Assembly: GCA_903861005.1 (NCBI GenBank)
Contig: CAIOSP010000048.1
Location: 1-64,000 of the forward strand
Reading direction: 5' to 3'
From: an uncultured Pseudomonadota bacterium
Lineage (GTDB): Bacteria > Myxococcota_A > UBA796 > GCA-2862545
Length of the DNA: 64,000 bases
Positions 48,681-57,946 of the stretch are shown in pieces. The first letter of the stretch is position 1. Each line of letters opens with the position of its first letter. Both the position numbers and the translations under genes were made by a program. Below the pieces are notes generated by a model, which saw nothing but the letters and a program-made list of their open reading frames with translations, did not search any database and was not told the DNA's origin.

Positions 48681-50075
48681 TCACGGCGGGGTCAGGGGGA
48701 ACTCGTCGTCGGTGAAACACGCCGGGTACACCACATCGGACGGGTTGGTCAGGAACCGGCCCACCGCCTGCCCCGCGCACTCGGTCCGCAGCACGCCGTG
48801 ACCGACGGACGCGTCGTTGAACATCACGCCGTCGCGGACGGACTGCAGCGTCAGCTCGCCCCACACCGGCCCGCCCAGCGGGTCGAGGCGGCCCACCAGG
48901 AGCAGCGTCGGAACGTCGATCTGCGGCATCTGGTGGGACGTCGGGTCGGACGGCGTGACGGCCAGCGCGGCGCACACCGCGCGCTCGGGCGGCAGCGGGT
49001 CAACCAGCCCGGGCAGCCGCGGATCGGGCGGACGAGACGGCGTCGCGGGCGCGAACGGCAGCTCATCCGCGCAGGTGATCACATGGTAGAGCAGCGGCAC
49101 GACGCCCTGCGGCGGCGTGTGGTCCGACAGGCGCGCCAGCGCGCTCAGGTCCCCGCCGGCCAGATCGCGCAGGGTCCAGGGCAGCGCGTGCATCGGCGGG
49201 CCCTGCTTGGCGCCCTCCTGGATGCGCTGGACCAGCCCGGCGCCGTCCAGGCGGGACCCGTCCGGCGCGCGCACCGGCGCGTCGTCCCAGTTGGCGATCA
49301 GGGCCTCAAGCGTCGCCCACGGGTCGGGCACGTCCTCGGCGCAGCGCTCGTCGCGCGCGCAGGCTTCGAACACCTGGGTGAGCACGTCGCCCAGGCGCGA
49401 CTGGCCCAGGTCCAGGTAGGACGCGGTCGGCGGCGCGGGCGAGCCCAGCACCAAGCTCGCGACCTTGTCGGGGTGCGCTGCCACCAGCGCGAGCGCCCAA
49501 CGCGTGCCGTAGCTCCCGCCCACCACGTGCAGCTTGCCGCCGGGCACGGAGTCCGCGAGCACGGCGACGTCGTCAACCAGGCGCGCGGTGCGGAAGGCGT
49601 CCAGATCCAGGCCGCGCTTGCGCAGCCAGGCCGCGTCGCGGGCGATCGCGACCACCGGGTCGTGCGCGCGCGTCCGGTGCTCGCGGAACAGGCTGGGCAC
49701 AGCGGCCCCGCCCCCGCGCGGGTCGAGCACGATCAGGTCGCGCGCGGTCCGCCAGGGGCGCGTGACCTCCTCCACCTTGTCGAGCTGGTAGAGCAGCACT
49801 TGGCCCGGGCCGCCGGGCAGCAGCACCGCGGGGACGTCGTCGGTGGCGCGCCCGGTGGCGGGCAGGCGGACGAACGGGACCGTCACCAGGCAGGCGTCGG
49901 CGTCACCCGGCGTGGCGGCGTTGAAGATCAAGCCGCAGGTCGCGCCCTCGGGCATGGGCGTGAACCCGCACCGCACCACGTCGACGTGCGGCGTGAAGTC
50001 CGGCCCCACCGGCTCGCACAGCGGCCGCGCGTGCGCCGCGCTCGGGAGCGTCGCGAGCGCCAGCCCACACGCCAA
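48681..50075 (-). CDS. Exported S33-family (TAP-like) peptidase or hydrolase
   Basis: The 464-residue alpha/beta hydrolase has the oxyanion segment 'AVLLPGGPGQ', 'VLDPRGGG', the nucleophile elbow 'VVGGSYGTRWAL', and a C-terminal Asp in 'LLLVGRLDPLGG' and His in 'ASVGHGVLRTEC'. This order is that of proline iminopeptidase and tripeptidyl-aminopeptidase relatives (S33 with a TAP-like C-terminus). The N-terminus has a hydrophobic stretch ending 'SAAHA', a likely signal peptide. The marked start is TTG 50075, which gives an unusually short n-region, so the true start may be a few codons upstream, near or overlapping the esterase stop. Confidence 0.8.
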   Translation of the reverse strand: MACGLALATLPSAAHARPLCEPVGPDFTPHVDVVRCGFTPMPEGATCGLIFNAATPGDADACLVTVPFVRLPATGRATDDVPAVLLPGGPGQVLLYQLDKVEEVTRPWRTARDLIVLDPRGGGAAVPSLFREHRTRAHDPVVAIARDAAWLRKRGLDLDAFRTARLVDDVAVLADSVPGGKLHVVGGSYGTRWALALVAAHPDKVASLVLGSPAPPTASYLDLGQSRLGDVLTQVFEACARDERCAEDVPDPWATLEALIANWDDAPVRAPDGSRLDGAGLVQRIQEGAKQGPPMHALPWTLRDLAGGDLSALARLSDHTPPQGVVPLLYHVITCADELPFAPATPSRPPDPRLPGLVDPLPPERAVCAALAVTPSDPTSHQMPQIDVPTLLLVGRLDPLGGPVWGELTLQSVRDGVMFNDASVGHGVLRTECAGQAVGRFLTNPSDVVYPACFTDDEFPLTPP

Positions 50076-50092
50076 GCTCAGCGCCCGGGAGG

Positions 50093-51022
50093 TCAGGGGG
50101 AGACCGGCGCGTCGGTGTCGGTCACGAGCTCAGGCGACTCCGACAGCATGTCCAGCAGCGCGGTCACCTCGGCCTCGCCGTCGAAGCCGTCGGGCGGGTT
50201 GGCGCCGCCGGCCCACTCGTGGCCCCAGTCGGCGATCACGCAGGAGCGGGTGGGCACGGCGCAGTCCCAGGTGGAGCAGGTGGCCTGACCGCTCTTGGTG
50301 ACGGTGGGCTCGCCCACGCACTGGTTGCGCTCCAGGAACGGCGCGATCGTCTCGTCGTTGGACGGCCACTCGAAGCCGTGCTGGTCGGCCGTGCCCACGC
50401 CGCCCTCGATCGGCACGCGCGGGTCGTCCAGGCCGTGCTCGAAGGTGATGGGGATGGGCGTGCCGTCCGCGCAGCTGTCGACCAGCGTGGCGCCCGACGA
50501 CGAGTAGACCGCGTCGACGCCGTGGCCTTCACAGGCCCAGCGGATCGCCATCATCCCGCCGTTGCTGTGGCCGGCGCCCACCACCCGGTCCACGCACACG
50601 CGCTTCTTGAGGTTGTCGGAGATGGCGTCGAGGAAGGCCACGTCGGTGGCCTCGACCAGCTTGGCAGGCCCGCAGCAGGTCCCGGCGTTCCAGCTCAGCG
50701 TGCTGGGCGTGCCAGACCCGGTGGGGAAGACCGCCACGAACTGGCCGTCCTCGGCCATGTTCAGCAAGCGGGTGGTGCCGTGCATCATCTTGTCGGCGCT
50801 GCCGCCGGCGCCGTGCATCATCACCACGGCGGGGCGGGGCCCCTTGGTGGCGGGCACGTAGATGTAGGGCATGCGATCGAACCCATCCATCGTCATCTTG
50901 TACAGGCCTGGCTCAGGCCAGGTGACGCAGGGGTCGTCGACCACCGGCAGCTCGGGCGTGCACGCCGTGAGCATGAGGAACCCGACGCCGACAAGCCCGA
51001 CCTGGAAACACGCGGAGCGCAT
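50093..51022 (-). CDS. PHB-depolymerase-like lipoprotein esterase
   Basis: The 309-residue protein starts at ATG 51022 behind an excellent GGAGGTGA and has the lipobox 'GFLMLTAC'. The hydrolase domain shows 'PAVVMMHGAGGSADKM', 'WNAGTCCGPA', the nucleophile elbow 'GAGHSNGGMMA', 'FEHGLDDPRVP' with the Asp, and 'DWGHEWAGG' with the His. These are the signatures of the esterase PHB depolymerase/feruloyl esterase (LpqC-type) family. The C-terminus ends with a short DTD tail (VTDTDAPVSP). It probably cleaves ester-linked polymers or aromatics at the cell surface. Confidence 0.85.
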   Translation of the reverse strand: MRSACFQVGLVGVGFLMLTACTPELPVVDDPCVTWPEPGLYKMTMDGFDRMPYIYVPATKGPRPAVVMMHGAGGSADKMMHGTTRLLNMAEDGQFVAVFPTGSGTPSTLSWNAGTCCGPAKLVEATDVAFLDAISDNLKKRVCVDRVVGAGHSNGGMMAIRWACEGHGVDAVYSSSGATLVDSCADGTPIPITFEHGLDDPRVPIEGGVGTADQHGFEWPSNDETIAPFLERNQCVGEPTVTKSGQATCSTWDCAVPTRSCVIADWGHEWAGGANPPDGFDGEAEVTALLDMLSESPELVTDTDAPVSP

Positions 51023-51150
51023 GTCACCTCCCCGCCCAGCGTTATCCCGCGTCGCCTTGGCTGACGCGGAACAGCACACAGCCAGACAGTGGGGGCGTCG
51101 CGCGGAGGCGTTCGAGGTGCTACCTCCGCGGGTCTGACCGGGCCCACTTC

Positions 51151-52563
51151 ATGATCCAGCCGATCTCCGATCCGAGCATCCTCGAGGGCTACCTCACCGA
51201 CGCGTCCAACCTGCGCGGCCACGCCGACGGCCTGCTCCGTCCTCGCACCACCGAGGAGGTCGCGGAGATCGTCCGCCACTGCCAGCGCTTGGCCATCCCG
51301 TTGACCATCACCGCGGCGCGCACCTCCACCACCGGCAGCCCCGTCCCGTTCGGCGGCCTGCTGCTGTCGACTGAGCTGCTCCACGAGATCGGCCCCATCA
51401 CCCACGACACGGCGACCGCCGGCGCGGGCGTGATCCTGGGCCAGCTCCAGGACGCCATCGAGGCCACCGGCCGCTTCTTCCCGCCCGACCCCACCTCCCG
51501 CTACGACTGCACGCTAGGCGCCGCGATCGCGTGCAACGCGTCCGGCGCGCGCACCTTCAAGTACGGCCCGACCCGCCCGTGGATCGACGCGCTTGAGGTG
51601 GTTCTGCCCACCGGCGAGATCCTGTACGTCCGCAAGGGCGACCCGATCCCGTCCGACTGGCCCATCCCCACTTGGTCCGAGCCCGACGTGAAGACCGCCG
51701 CCGGCTACGCGCCGCCCCAGGACCTGCTCGACGTGTTCATCGGCCAGGAGGGCACGCTGGGCGTGGTCACCCGCGCCGTGGTCCGGCTGACGGCGCTGCC
51801 CCATGACGTGATCGGCCTGCTCGCCTTCTTCCCCGACCGCGCCACGGCGATCGCCATGGTGTCGACCCTGCGCGACGCCTCGCGGGCCGCCCCGGACGGA
51901 GGCCTGTCGCCCCGCTGCATCGAGTATTTCGATCACCAGTGCCTGGCGCTGGCCCGCAAGCGCATCGAGGGTGTGCCCGACGCCGCCGCCTGCGCGCTGT
52001 TCTGTGAGCAGGAGGTCGCCACGGCCGACGCGCAGGACGGCCACCTGTCCGCGTGGTGGGAGGCACTGGAGGCCGGCGGCGCGCTCGCGTCCGACACGGT
52101 GATCGCCACGGACGACACGTCGCGCAAGCAGCTGCACGCGCTGCGCCACGCCATCCCCGCGGGCATCAACGAGGAGGTCGTGCGCAACGGCATGCCCAAG
52201 CTGGGCACGGACCTCTCGGTGCCGGACTCGGCGCTGACCACCATGATGGAGGCCTACGACAAGGCGCCCATCCGGCACGTGCTGTTTGGCCACATCGGCA
52301 ACAACCACCTGCACCTGAACCTGCTGCCCAAGACCCCCGACGAGCTCGCCACCGCCAAGGCGTTCTACGACGACCTGTCGCGGCTCGCGATCTCCTTGGG
52401 TGGATCGGTCAGCGGCGAGCACGGGATCGGCAAGGCCAAGGTCAAGCAGCTCGGCTGGATGGTCGGAGACGCCACGCTGGCCGCCTTCGCGGACCTCAAG
52501 CGCGCGCTCGACCCGCACTGGATCCTGGGCCGCGGCACGATGATCGCCACACCCACGGCCTGA
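51151..52563 (+). CDS. FAD-linked oxidase of the GlcD / D-lactate dehydrogenase type
   Basis: The 470-residue flavoprotein has an FAD_binding_4 domain, with 'LRPRTTEEVAEIVRHC' and 'GAAIACNASGARTFKYGPTR' (typical PCMH/VAO FAD fold). The C-terminal cap domain includes 'FGHIGNNHLHLNLLP' with its metal-binding histidines, 'GGSVSGEHGIGKAK' and 'LKRALDPHWILGRGTM'. Enzymes of this family oxidise D-2-hydroxyacids such as D-lactate, glycolate or D-2-hydroxyglutarate and pass electrons to the respiratory chain. ATG 51151 lies 128 bases from the divergent esterase. The exact substrate cannot be read from sequence. Confidence 0.88.
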   Translation: MIQPISDPSILEGYLTDASNLRGHADGLLRPRTTEEVAEIVRHCQRLAIPLTITAARTSTTGSPVPFGGLLLSTELLHEIGPITHDTATAGAGVILGQLQDAIEATGRFFPPDPTSRYDCTLGAAIACNASGARTFKYGPTRPWIDALEVVLPTGEILYVRKGDPIPSDWPIPTWSEPDVKTAAGYAPPQDLLDVFIGQEGTLGVVTRAVVRLTALPHDVIGLLAFFPDRATAIAMVSTLRDASRAAPDGGLSPRCIEYFDHQCLALARKRIEGVPDAAACALFCEQEVATADAQDGHLSAWWEALEAGGALASDTVIATDDTSRKQLHALRHAIPAGINEEVVRNGMPKLGTDLSVPDSALTTMMEAYDKAPIRHVLFGHIGNNHLHLNLLPKTPDELATAKAFYDDLSRLAISLGGSVSGEHGIGKAKVKQLGWMVGDATLAAFADLKRALDPHWILGRGTMIATPTA

Positions 52564-52599
52564 TCCCAAAACGAGCAATTTCCTGCCGGAATTGGCGTG

Positions 52600-52617
52600 G
52601 CAGCCCGCCGAGGCTGC
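52600..52617 (+). terminator. Small hairpin in the gap before the PKD/vWA lipoprotein
   Basis: GCAGCC (52600-52605) and GGCTGC (52612-52617) are perfect inverted repeats with a 6-base loop, 37 bases after the oxidase stop. It may be a weak terminator or a leader element of the next gene. Confidence 0.3.
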
Positions 52618-52652
52618 GCTACCATAGCGGCCACCTTTCTTGGGGAAATGCC

Positions 52653-55076
52653 ATGCGTCCTGTACCGATGCTCGCCCTGGTCCTCGCGGCCTGCAATTCT
52701 GGGAACGTGAAGATCAACGACGGCGACTCCGACGTCTACGACGCGAACGACCACAAGGACAACGTCGCGCCCGGCCAGCCCGAGGTGAACATCACCCCGT
52801 CCGGCGCCGACACGCGCGACGATATCATCGCGGAGATCCTGTTCCCCGCGGACGACGCCGACGGCGACTTCCTCACCTACGACTACGTGTGGCTGCTCAA
52901 CGGCGACGCCCGCTCCGACATCCACGGCGACACCGTGACCAAGGATCTGACCGAGCGCGACCAGCGCTGGGAGGTCCGCGTCCGCGCGTTCGACGGCCGC
53001 GAGTATGGCCCCACCGCCACCGATCAGCAGGACATCGGCAACGCGCCGCCCACCCTGCAGCTGCGCTGGAAGAACGCCACGCCGGGCACGAACGACCCGC
53101 TGGTGGTCCGCACCAACACCGACGACCCCGACGGCGACCTCGTCGATCTCTCGTTCGTGTGGACGGTGGACGGCAACGTCACGCCCTACGCGAACGACAC
53201 CGTCCCGGCCAACGCCACGTCCGGCGGTGAGGCCTGGAAGGTCGAGGTCACCGCCACCGACGAGGAGGGCGACGACACCACCGAGAGCCTCGACGTCCAG
53301 ATCGCCAACCTCGATCCGACCATCACCGACCTGCAGATCACGCCGAACCCGGCGCCGCCCAGCGCCAACCTGACCGCGTCGGCCACCCTCGCCGACCCTG
53401 ACGGCGACGCGTTCGTCACCACCTACACGTGGACCAAGGACGGCGCCGCCACCGCGTTCGCGGGCGTGCAGGTCCCGGCGTCGGCCACGGAGGACGGGCA
53501 GACCTGGGAGGTCACCGTCGTCGTCGACGACCAGCACGGCGGCACCGCCACCTCCAGCGCGTCGGTCGACGTGATCAACCATCCGCCCGTCATCACGGCG
53601 ATCGCCATCGACCCGTCGCCCCCCGGCGACAGCGACTACCTGTACGTCGACACGTCGGGCGTCACCGACGCCGACGCCGACACGCTCACCTACACCTACG
53701 TCTGGTACCGCAACGGCTCGGTGTACGGCGGCAACACCTACTTCATCGACCCGTCCTTCACGGCGGTCGGCGAAACCTGGCAGGTGTCCGTCACCGTCAG
53801 CGACGGCTCCGCCACCGCGGGCCCCGTGCTCAGCCCCATCGAGACGATCCAGAACCGGCCGCCCGTCTCGCCGGTGATCGAGCTCTTCCCGGCCGTCCCC
53901 ACCACCTGCGTCAACCTGCAGTGCGTGATCTCGGTCGACTCGTATGATCCGGACGGCACCGCCGTGGTCCAGACCCTCACCTGGAAGCGGAACGGCGCGA
54001 ACTACAACGGCACGCGCCTCACCACCACGCTCACCAACGACACCATCCCGGTGGCCACCCTGGTCCCGGGCGACGCATGGACCTGCCACGTCACCACGAC
54101 CTCGGGCGGCCAGTCCGGCCTGCCTGCGGACGTCACCGGCACCGTGCAGGGCTCCACCGCGACGGAGAGCTTCACCGTCGCCGCCCGCACCCAGGCCGAC
54201 GTCCTGCTCATGGTCGACAACTCGGGCTCGATGTCAGACCCGCAGACCGCGTTCGCGACCGCGGCCAGCACGCTGATCACCACGCTCGACGGGTTCGGGC
54301 TGAACTACCACATCGGCGTGGTCACCTCGGACATGGACGATCTCACGCAGGCCGGCCGCATGATCCCCGGGAGCCTCGGCGCCGTGTACGTCACGAACAC
54401 GCTCGCGACGCGCCAGACTGAGCTGGCCGGCATGATCGCCGTGGGCATCAACGGCAGCGGCTACGAGAAGCCGCTCGCCGCCACCTACGCCGCGCTCCGC
54501 CCGCCGCTGAGCACGTCCACCAACGCGGGCTTCCTCCGCGCCACCGGCGGCGTCGGCATCCTCTTCCTCACCGACGAGGACGACCAGTCCGTGACGCCGA
54601 CGGCCTCGACTTGGTCGTCCTGGCTGCGCGGCATCCGCTCCAACGCCGACATCACCACCTGGGGCATCATCGGCGACCCGGTCACCGGCTGCACCAACCT
54701 GTCGACCTTCACACCTGGCTACGCCGGCGACCTGTACGCGTCGGTCCTGCGCGACACGCACGGGTCGTGGTCGTCGATCTGCGACCTGTCCTACACCAAC
54801 TCGGTGCGCGACTTTGCCAACGCGGTCGCCGGCCTGCCGCGCCGCTTCTCGCTCACCCAGGCGGCGGACCCGGCCACGCTGACGGTCGTGAAGATCGCGG
54901 CCGGCTCGGGCACGCGCACCACGCTGGCCTACGGCACCAACTACACGTACGACACCGTCACGCACGCGGTTCTGCTCACGGCCACGCCGGTGAACGGCAC
55001 CACGTACGAGATCAGCTACGACGCGAGCTGCACCGCGCGCGTGGCCGCCCCCGGCACGTTCGACACGGGCCTGTGA
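52653..55076 (+). CDS. Lipoprotein with PKD/Ig-like repeats and a von Willebrand factor A domain
   Basis: The 807-residue protein starts at ATG 52653 with the lipobox 'LALVLAAC'; a long in-frame extension upstream is a shadow of the oxidase gene. Residues about 40-510 hold five or so related beta-sandwich units of 90-100 residues. Their recurring elements are 'DPDGD', 'YxWTKDG' or 'YVWYRNG', and 'GETWQVSVTVSDG', as in PKD/cadherin-like domains. A vWA domain follows with the MIDAS 'DVLLMVDNSGSMSD'. The last 90 residues are another beta domain with 'TLTVVKIAAGSGT'. It is probably a surface adhesion or ligand-binding protein. Confidence 0.8.
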   Translation: MRPVPMLALVLAACNSGNVKINDGDSDVYDANDHKDNVAPGQPEVNITPSGADTRDDIIAEILFPADDADGDFLTYDYVWLLNGDARSDIHGDTVTKDLTERDQRWEVRVRAFDGREYGPTATDQQDIGNAPPTLQLRWKNATPGTNDPLVVRTNTDDPDGDLVDLSFVWTVDGNVTPYANDTVPANATSGGEAWKVEVTATDEEGDDTTESLDVQIANLDPTITDLQITPNPAPPSANLTASATLADPDGDAFVTTYTWTKDGAATAFAGVQVPASATEDGQTWEVTVVVDDQHGGTATSSASVDVINHPPVITAIAIDPSPPGDSDYLYVDTSGVTDADADTLTYTYVWYRNGSVYGGNTYFIDPSFTAVGETWQVSVTVSDGSATAGPVLSPIETIQNRPPVSPVIELFPAVPTTCVNLQCVISVDSYDPDGTAVVQTLTWKRNGANYNGTRLTTTLTNDTIPVATLVPGDAWTCHVTTTSGGQSGLPADVTGTVQGSTATESFTVAARTQADVLLMVDNSGSMSDPQTAFATAASTLITTLDGFGLNYHIGVVTSDMDDLTQAGRMIPGSLGAVYVTNTLATRQTELAGMIAVGINGSGYEKPLAATYAALRPPLSTSTNAGFLRATGGVGILFLTDEDDQSVTPTASTWSSWLRGIRSNADITTWGIIGDPVTGCTNLSTFTPGYAGDLYASVLRDTHGSWSSICDLSYTNSVRDFANAVAGLPRRFSLTQAADPATLTVVKIAAGSGTRTTLAYGTNYTYDTVTHAVLLTATPVNGTTYEISYDASCTARVAAPGTFDTGL

Positions 55077-55108
55077 GCCCCGCACCTCGGCCATTCGTCC
55101 GGCTGCGG

Positions 55109-55136
55109 TGAAAGATCGCTGGCAGGCCTCCGTTTC
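55109..55136 (+). promoter_or_regulatory. Candidate ECF-type promoter and overlapping dyad
   Basis: TGAAAG (55109-55114) and CGTTTC (55131-55136) are 16 bases apart and resemble an ECF sigma promoter. AGGCCTC (55124-55130) and its inverted copy GAGGCCT (55155-55161) flank the presumed start. This would fit autoregulation by the sigma factor directly downstream. It is a by-eye guess. Confidence 0.25.
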
Positions 55137-55202
55137 AGGGTCCACCCCTGCCGCGAGGCCTCCCTGCACGCTACCCTGCGACGACTAGCCCCGGAGTTCC
55201 GG

Positions 55203-55802
55203 TTGCCGGAGTCCGTACCGGACATCGACCGTGGAACGCCCGTCGTCCCCCTGGACGAAGAGCGTGCGGTCGTCGAGCGCATGAAGCGTGGCGATCGCGC
55301 CGCGTTCGCCGTGCTCTACCGTTGGTACGGCGACGCGATCTTCCGGGCGATCGTGGCGCGCGTGGGTCAGCACGAAGCCGCCGAGGACTGCCTGCGCGAC
55401 ACGTTCCGGCAGGCGCTCGAGAAGATCGAGTCGTTCACCTACGACCGTCAGAGCATCTACTGGTGGCTGCGCCGGATCGCCGTGAACAAGGCGATGGACG
55501 TGCACCGCGACCGCAAGCGCGACCGCAACCTGGCTGAGCGCGCCGAGGCCGAGCCCGCCGCGTCGCCGATGCCACAGGCCGCGCCCCGCCCCGACCGCGG
55601 CGTCGAGATCGAAGAGACCTCACGTGACGTGGAGATCTCCCTGTCGCGCATGAACGTCCGCTACGCTCAGGCCCTGCGCCTGCGGCTCATCGAGGACCGC
55701 ACCCGCGAGGAGTGCGCCGCCTCTCTAGGCGTCACCGTCGGCAACTTCGACGTCATCCTTCACCGCGCCTCCAAGGCGTTCAAGGAGGTCTGGCCCCCAT
55801 GA
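55203..55802 (+). CDS. ECF-type RNA polymerase sigma factor
   Basis: The 199-residue protein has sigma region 2 ('GDRAAFAVLYRWYGDAIFR', then 'QALEKIESFTYDRQSIYWWL') and region 4 ('RYAQALRLRLIEDRTREECA', 'ASLGVTVGNFDVILHRASKA'). The 55-residue linker between them is acidic and Pro-rich. The start is TTG 55203 with GGAG about 7 bases upstream. Its stop overlaps the start of the next gene (ATGA), a membrane protein that is its likely partner. Confidence 0.9.
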   Translation: MPESVPDIDRGTPVVPLDEERAVVERMKRGDRAAFAVLYRWYGDAIFRAIVARVGQHEAAEDCLRDTFRQALEKIESFTYDRQSIYWWLRRIAVNKAMDVHRDRKRDRNLAERAEAEPAASPMPQAAPRPDRGVEIEETSRDVEISLSRMNVRYAQALRLRLIEDRTREECAASLGVTVGNFDVILHRASKAFKEVWPP

Positions 55803-57025
55803 ACGAACGACACCAGACAGACCTCCTCGCGCGCTGGCTGGCCAGCGGCGCCCGCGGTGAACCCCCGGCCGGCCTCGACCCGGACACGGTGGCCTCCCTC
55901 TACGCGCTGCGTCCTGACCTGGCGCCTGCGCCTCGCCTGACCGTGGACGACATCCTCGACGGCATCACGACCGGCCCGTTCGCCGAGCCCGAGGCCGACG
56001 CCGAGCCCGAGGCCGGCGGCGAGGTGGTGCCGTTCCCGGTGCCCGCGTCGCGCCCCACCGTGGTGCCGCCCAAGTCGGAGCGCGCCGCTCAGGCCACGCG
56101 CCGCTCCGACCGCACGCGGTGGATCGGCGGCGGCATTGGGCTGCTGGCGGCGGTCGCGGCGGCGCTACTCACGCTGTCGCCGTCGGGTTCGCCCGGGCCG
56201 AACATGGCCAAGGTCGCCGATCGAACGGAGCACGAGCAGGCCATGCCCGCGGATGCCCCGTCGCCGGCGCCGGCGGCCGCCCCCATCGCCGAGGTCGCGT
56301 CGGGGCAGATCGCGCCAGACGCCGCGGCGCCCGCTGTGGTCGGTAACGTGCCGCAGGGTGGGCTCGCGGGCAGCCTGATCGGCGGCGGCGGCGCGGCCCC
56401 CGGAGCAAGCCGGGACTTGGCCAACGACGCCAACACACGCGGCCCGTCGGCGAGCGGCTACGCCGTCGCCCCGGTCACGGCCGCGCCCGCCGCGGACGCG
56501 GTCGCCCAGCTCGATGACGGCGACGTGGCGCAGACGGGCGCGCCGGGCCCGTGGGGTGGCGCGTCGAACACCGCCACCGCGGTCGCCGACGAGAAGGAGG
56601 AGACGCGCGCCGAGCCGAAGATGGCCGCGCGGGCCGCCGCCGCTGCCGCACCCCCGCCCATGGCACAGGCCGAGTCGCTGGCCGCGCCCAAGCCGTCGGC
56701 GGACGCCGCGCCCGCGTTCGACGCCAACGTCGTGATCGCCGCCGCCTCCAAGGTGGCCGCGAACGACCCGCTGTCGGCCGCGCGTCAGCTCGAGCCGTTC
56801 ATCCGGCAGGGCACGGCCGTGGACGGGCAGCGGATCGCCCTGGCCGCGGCGCGCTACGCCCGCGACGCCGGTGACCTGGACAAAGCCGAGTCGCTCGCCC
56901 GCGCCGGCCTCGCGCGCGGTGGCGCCGGGCCGGACTCCGCCCGCCTGACGTCGCTCATCTCGGCGATCGCGCAGACCCGCGCCGCCGATCAGGCCGCCCC
57001 CAGCACCACGGGCGCTGGGAACTAG
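55799..57025 (+). CDS. Single-pass membrane protein, possible anti-sigma factor
   Basis: The 408-residue protein is encoded directly behind, and coupled to, the ECF sigma gene. The N-terminal 105 residues are cytoplasmic in type, with an initial helical part ('RHQTDLLARWLASGARG') that could bind sigma. A membrane helix 'WIGGGIGLLAAVAAALLTL' follows (about 107-125). The remainder is a long Ala/Pro-rich periplasmic-type linker ending in an amphipathic region ('LSAARQLEPFIRQG', 'DKAESLARAGLARGG') reminiscent of TPR helices. No zinc-finger HxxxCxxC motif is seen, so the anti-sigma role rests on gene order and topology. Confidence 0.6.
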   Translation: MNERHQTDLLARWLASGARGEPPAGLDPDTVASLYALRPDLAPAPRLTVDDILDGITTGPFAEPEADAEPEAGGEVVPFPVPASRPTVVPPKSERAAQATRRSDRTRWIGGGIGLLAAVAAALLTLSPSGSPGPNMAKVADRTEHEQAMPADAPSPAPAAAPIAEVASGQIAPDAAAPAVVGNVPQGGLAGSLIGGGGAAPGASRDLANDANTRGPSASGYAVAPVTAAPAADAVAQLDDGDVAQTGAPGPWGGASNTATAVADEKEETRAEPKMAARAAAAAAPPPMAQAESLAAPKPSADAAPAFDANVVIAAASKVAANDPLSAARQLEPFIRQGTAVDGQRIALAAARYARDAGDLDKAESLARAGLARGGAGPDSARLTSLISAIAQTRAADQAAPSTTGAGN

Positions 57026-57073
57026 CACGCAGCGCTGCGGGAGTTGGGCGATCCACCCCCGACCCAGCTATGC

Positions 57074-57946
57074 ATGCACTCCCTGGGGTCTGACGTGCCA
57101 TTTCCCCCCTCTGTGGCTCGCGCGCTCACGCGCATGATGGGACGAAGCGACGCGCTCGATCGCGCGCGCAGGCTCGCGTTCGCGGACGCAGGCCACGGGT
57201 TCGACCCGTTCGGCATGCACCCGGACTTCATGGCCTTCGGCGACGCGCTCGCCAGCTGGGTCCACGACGTCTACTTCCGTGTGCAGTCCTACGACGCGCA
57301 CCACATCCCCTCGACCGGCCCCGCCATCCTGGCCGCCAACCACTCGGGCACGCTCCCGATGGACGGCATGATGCTGTGGATCGACGTGCTGCGGAACACC
57401 GACCCGCCGCGCGCCCCGCGCCCCGTCGCCGACTACTTCGTGTCGTCGCTGCCGTGGATCGGCACGCTGTTCGCCCGCGCGGGCGTGGTCAGCGGCAGCC
57501 GCGGCAACGTGCGCCGCCTGCTGGAGCAGGGCGAGCTGATGATGCTGTTCCCGGAGGGCGTGCCCGGCGTCTCCAAGCCGTTCGCCGACCGCTACCAGCT
57601 CCAGAACTGGCGCGTCGGCCACTGCGAGATGGCCATCCGCTACCAGGCGCCGGTCGTCCCGGTCGGCATCGTCGGCGCGGAAGAGCAGATGCCGCAGCTC
57701 GGGCGCATCCCGGTCCAGCGCCTGTTCGGCATGGGGATCCCGCACATCCCCATCCCCGCGACGCCCATCCCGCTGCCGGTCCGCTACCACATCCTCTACG
57801 GCGAGCCGCTGCGCTTCGACCGCGAGTTCAAGCCCGATGACGCGGACGATCCCGAGATCTTGGCCGCGTGCGCCAAGCGCGTCCACGACGCCGTCGAGGC
57901 GTTGATCCACCGAGGGCTGCGCGAGCGGCAGGGGATCTTCGCGTGA
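57074..57946 (+). CDS. Lysophospholipid acyltransferase-like (PlsC-family) protein
   Basis: The protein of about 290 residues has the acyltransferase NHxxxxD motif in 'AANHSGTLPMDGMM', 'GSRGNVRRLLEQGELMMLFP' with the FPEG block ('FPEGVPG'), and 'APVVPVGIVGAEE'. It probably transfers an acyl chain to a lipid or other acceptor at the inner membrane. The start is unsure: ATG 57074 lacks a clear ribosome site, a TTG at 57044 would lengthen it by 10 residues, and an internal Met at 57134 is also possible. It is translationally coupled to the SDR-like gene that follows (GTGA). Confidence 0.8.
   Translation: MHSLGSDVPFPPSVARALTRMMGRSDALDRARRLAFADAGHGFDPFGMHPDFMAFGDALASWVHDVYFRVQSYDAHHIPSTGPAILAANHSGTLPMDGMMLWIDVLRNTDPPRAPRPVADYFVSSLPWIGTLFARAGVVSGSRGNVRRLLEQGELMMLFPEGVPGVSKPFADRYQLQNWRVGHCEMAIRYQAPVVPVGIVGAEEQMPQLGRIPVQRLFGMGIPHIPIPATPIPLPVRYHILYGEPLRFDREFKPDDADDPEILAACAKRVHDAVEALIHRGLRERQGIFA

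Noticed and set aside
52564-52652. A sigma-54 promoter before the vWA lipoprotein gene (TGGC...GC)
   Set aside because: The GG-to-GC spacing is not 10 bases in any register.
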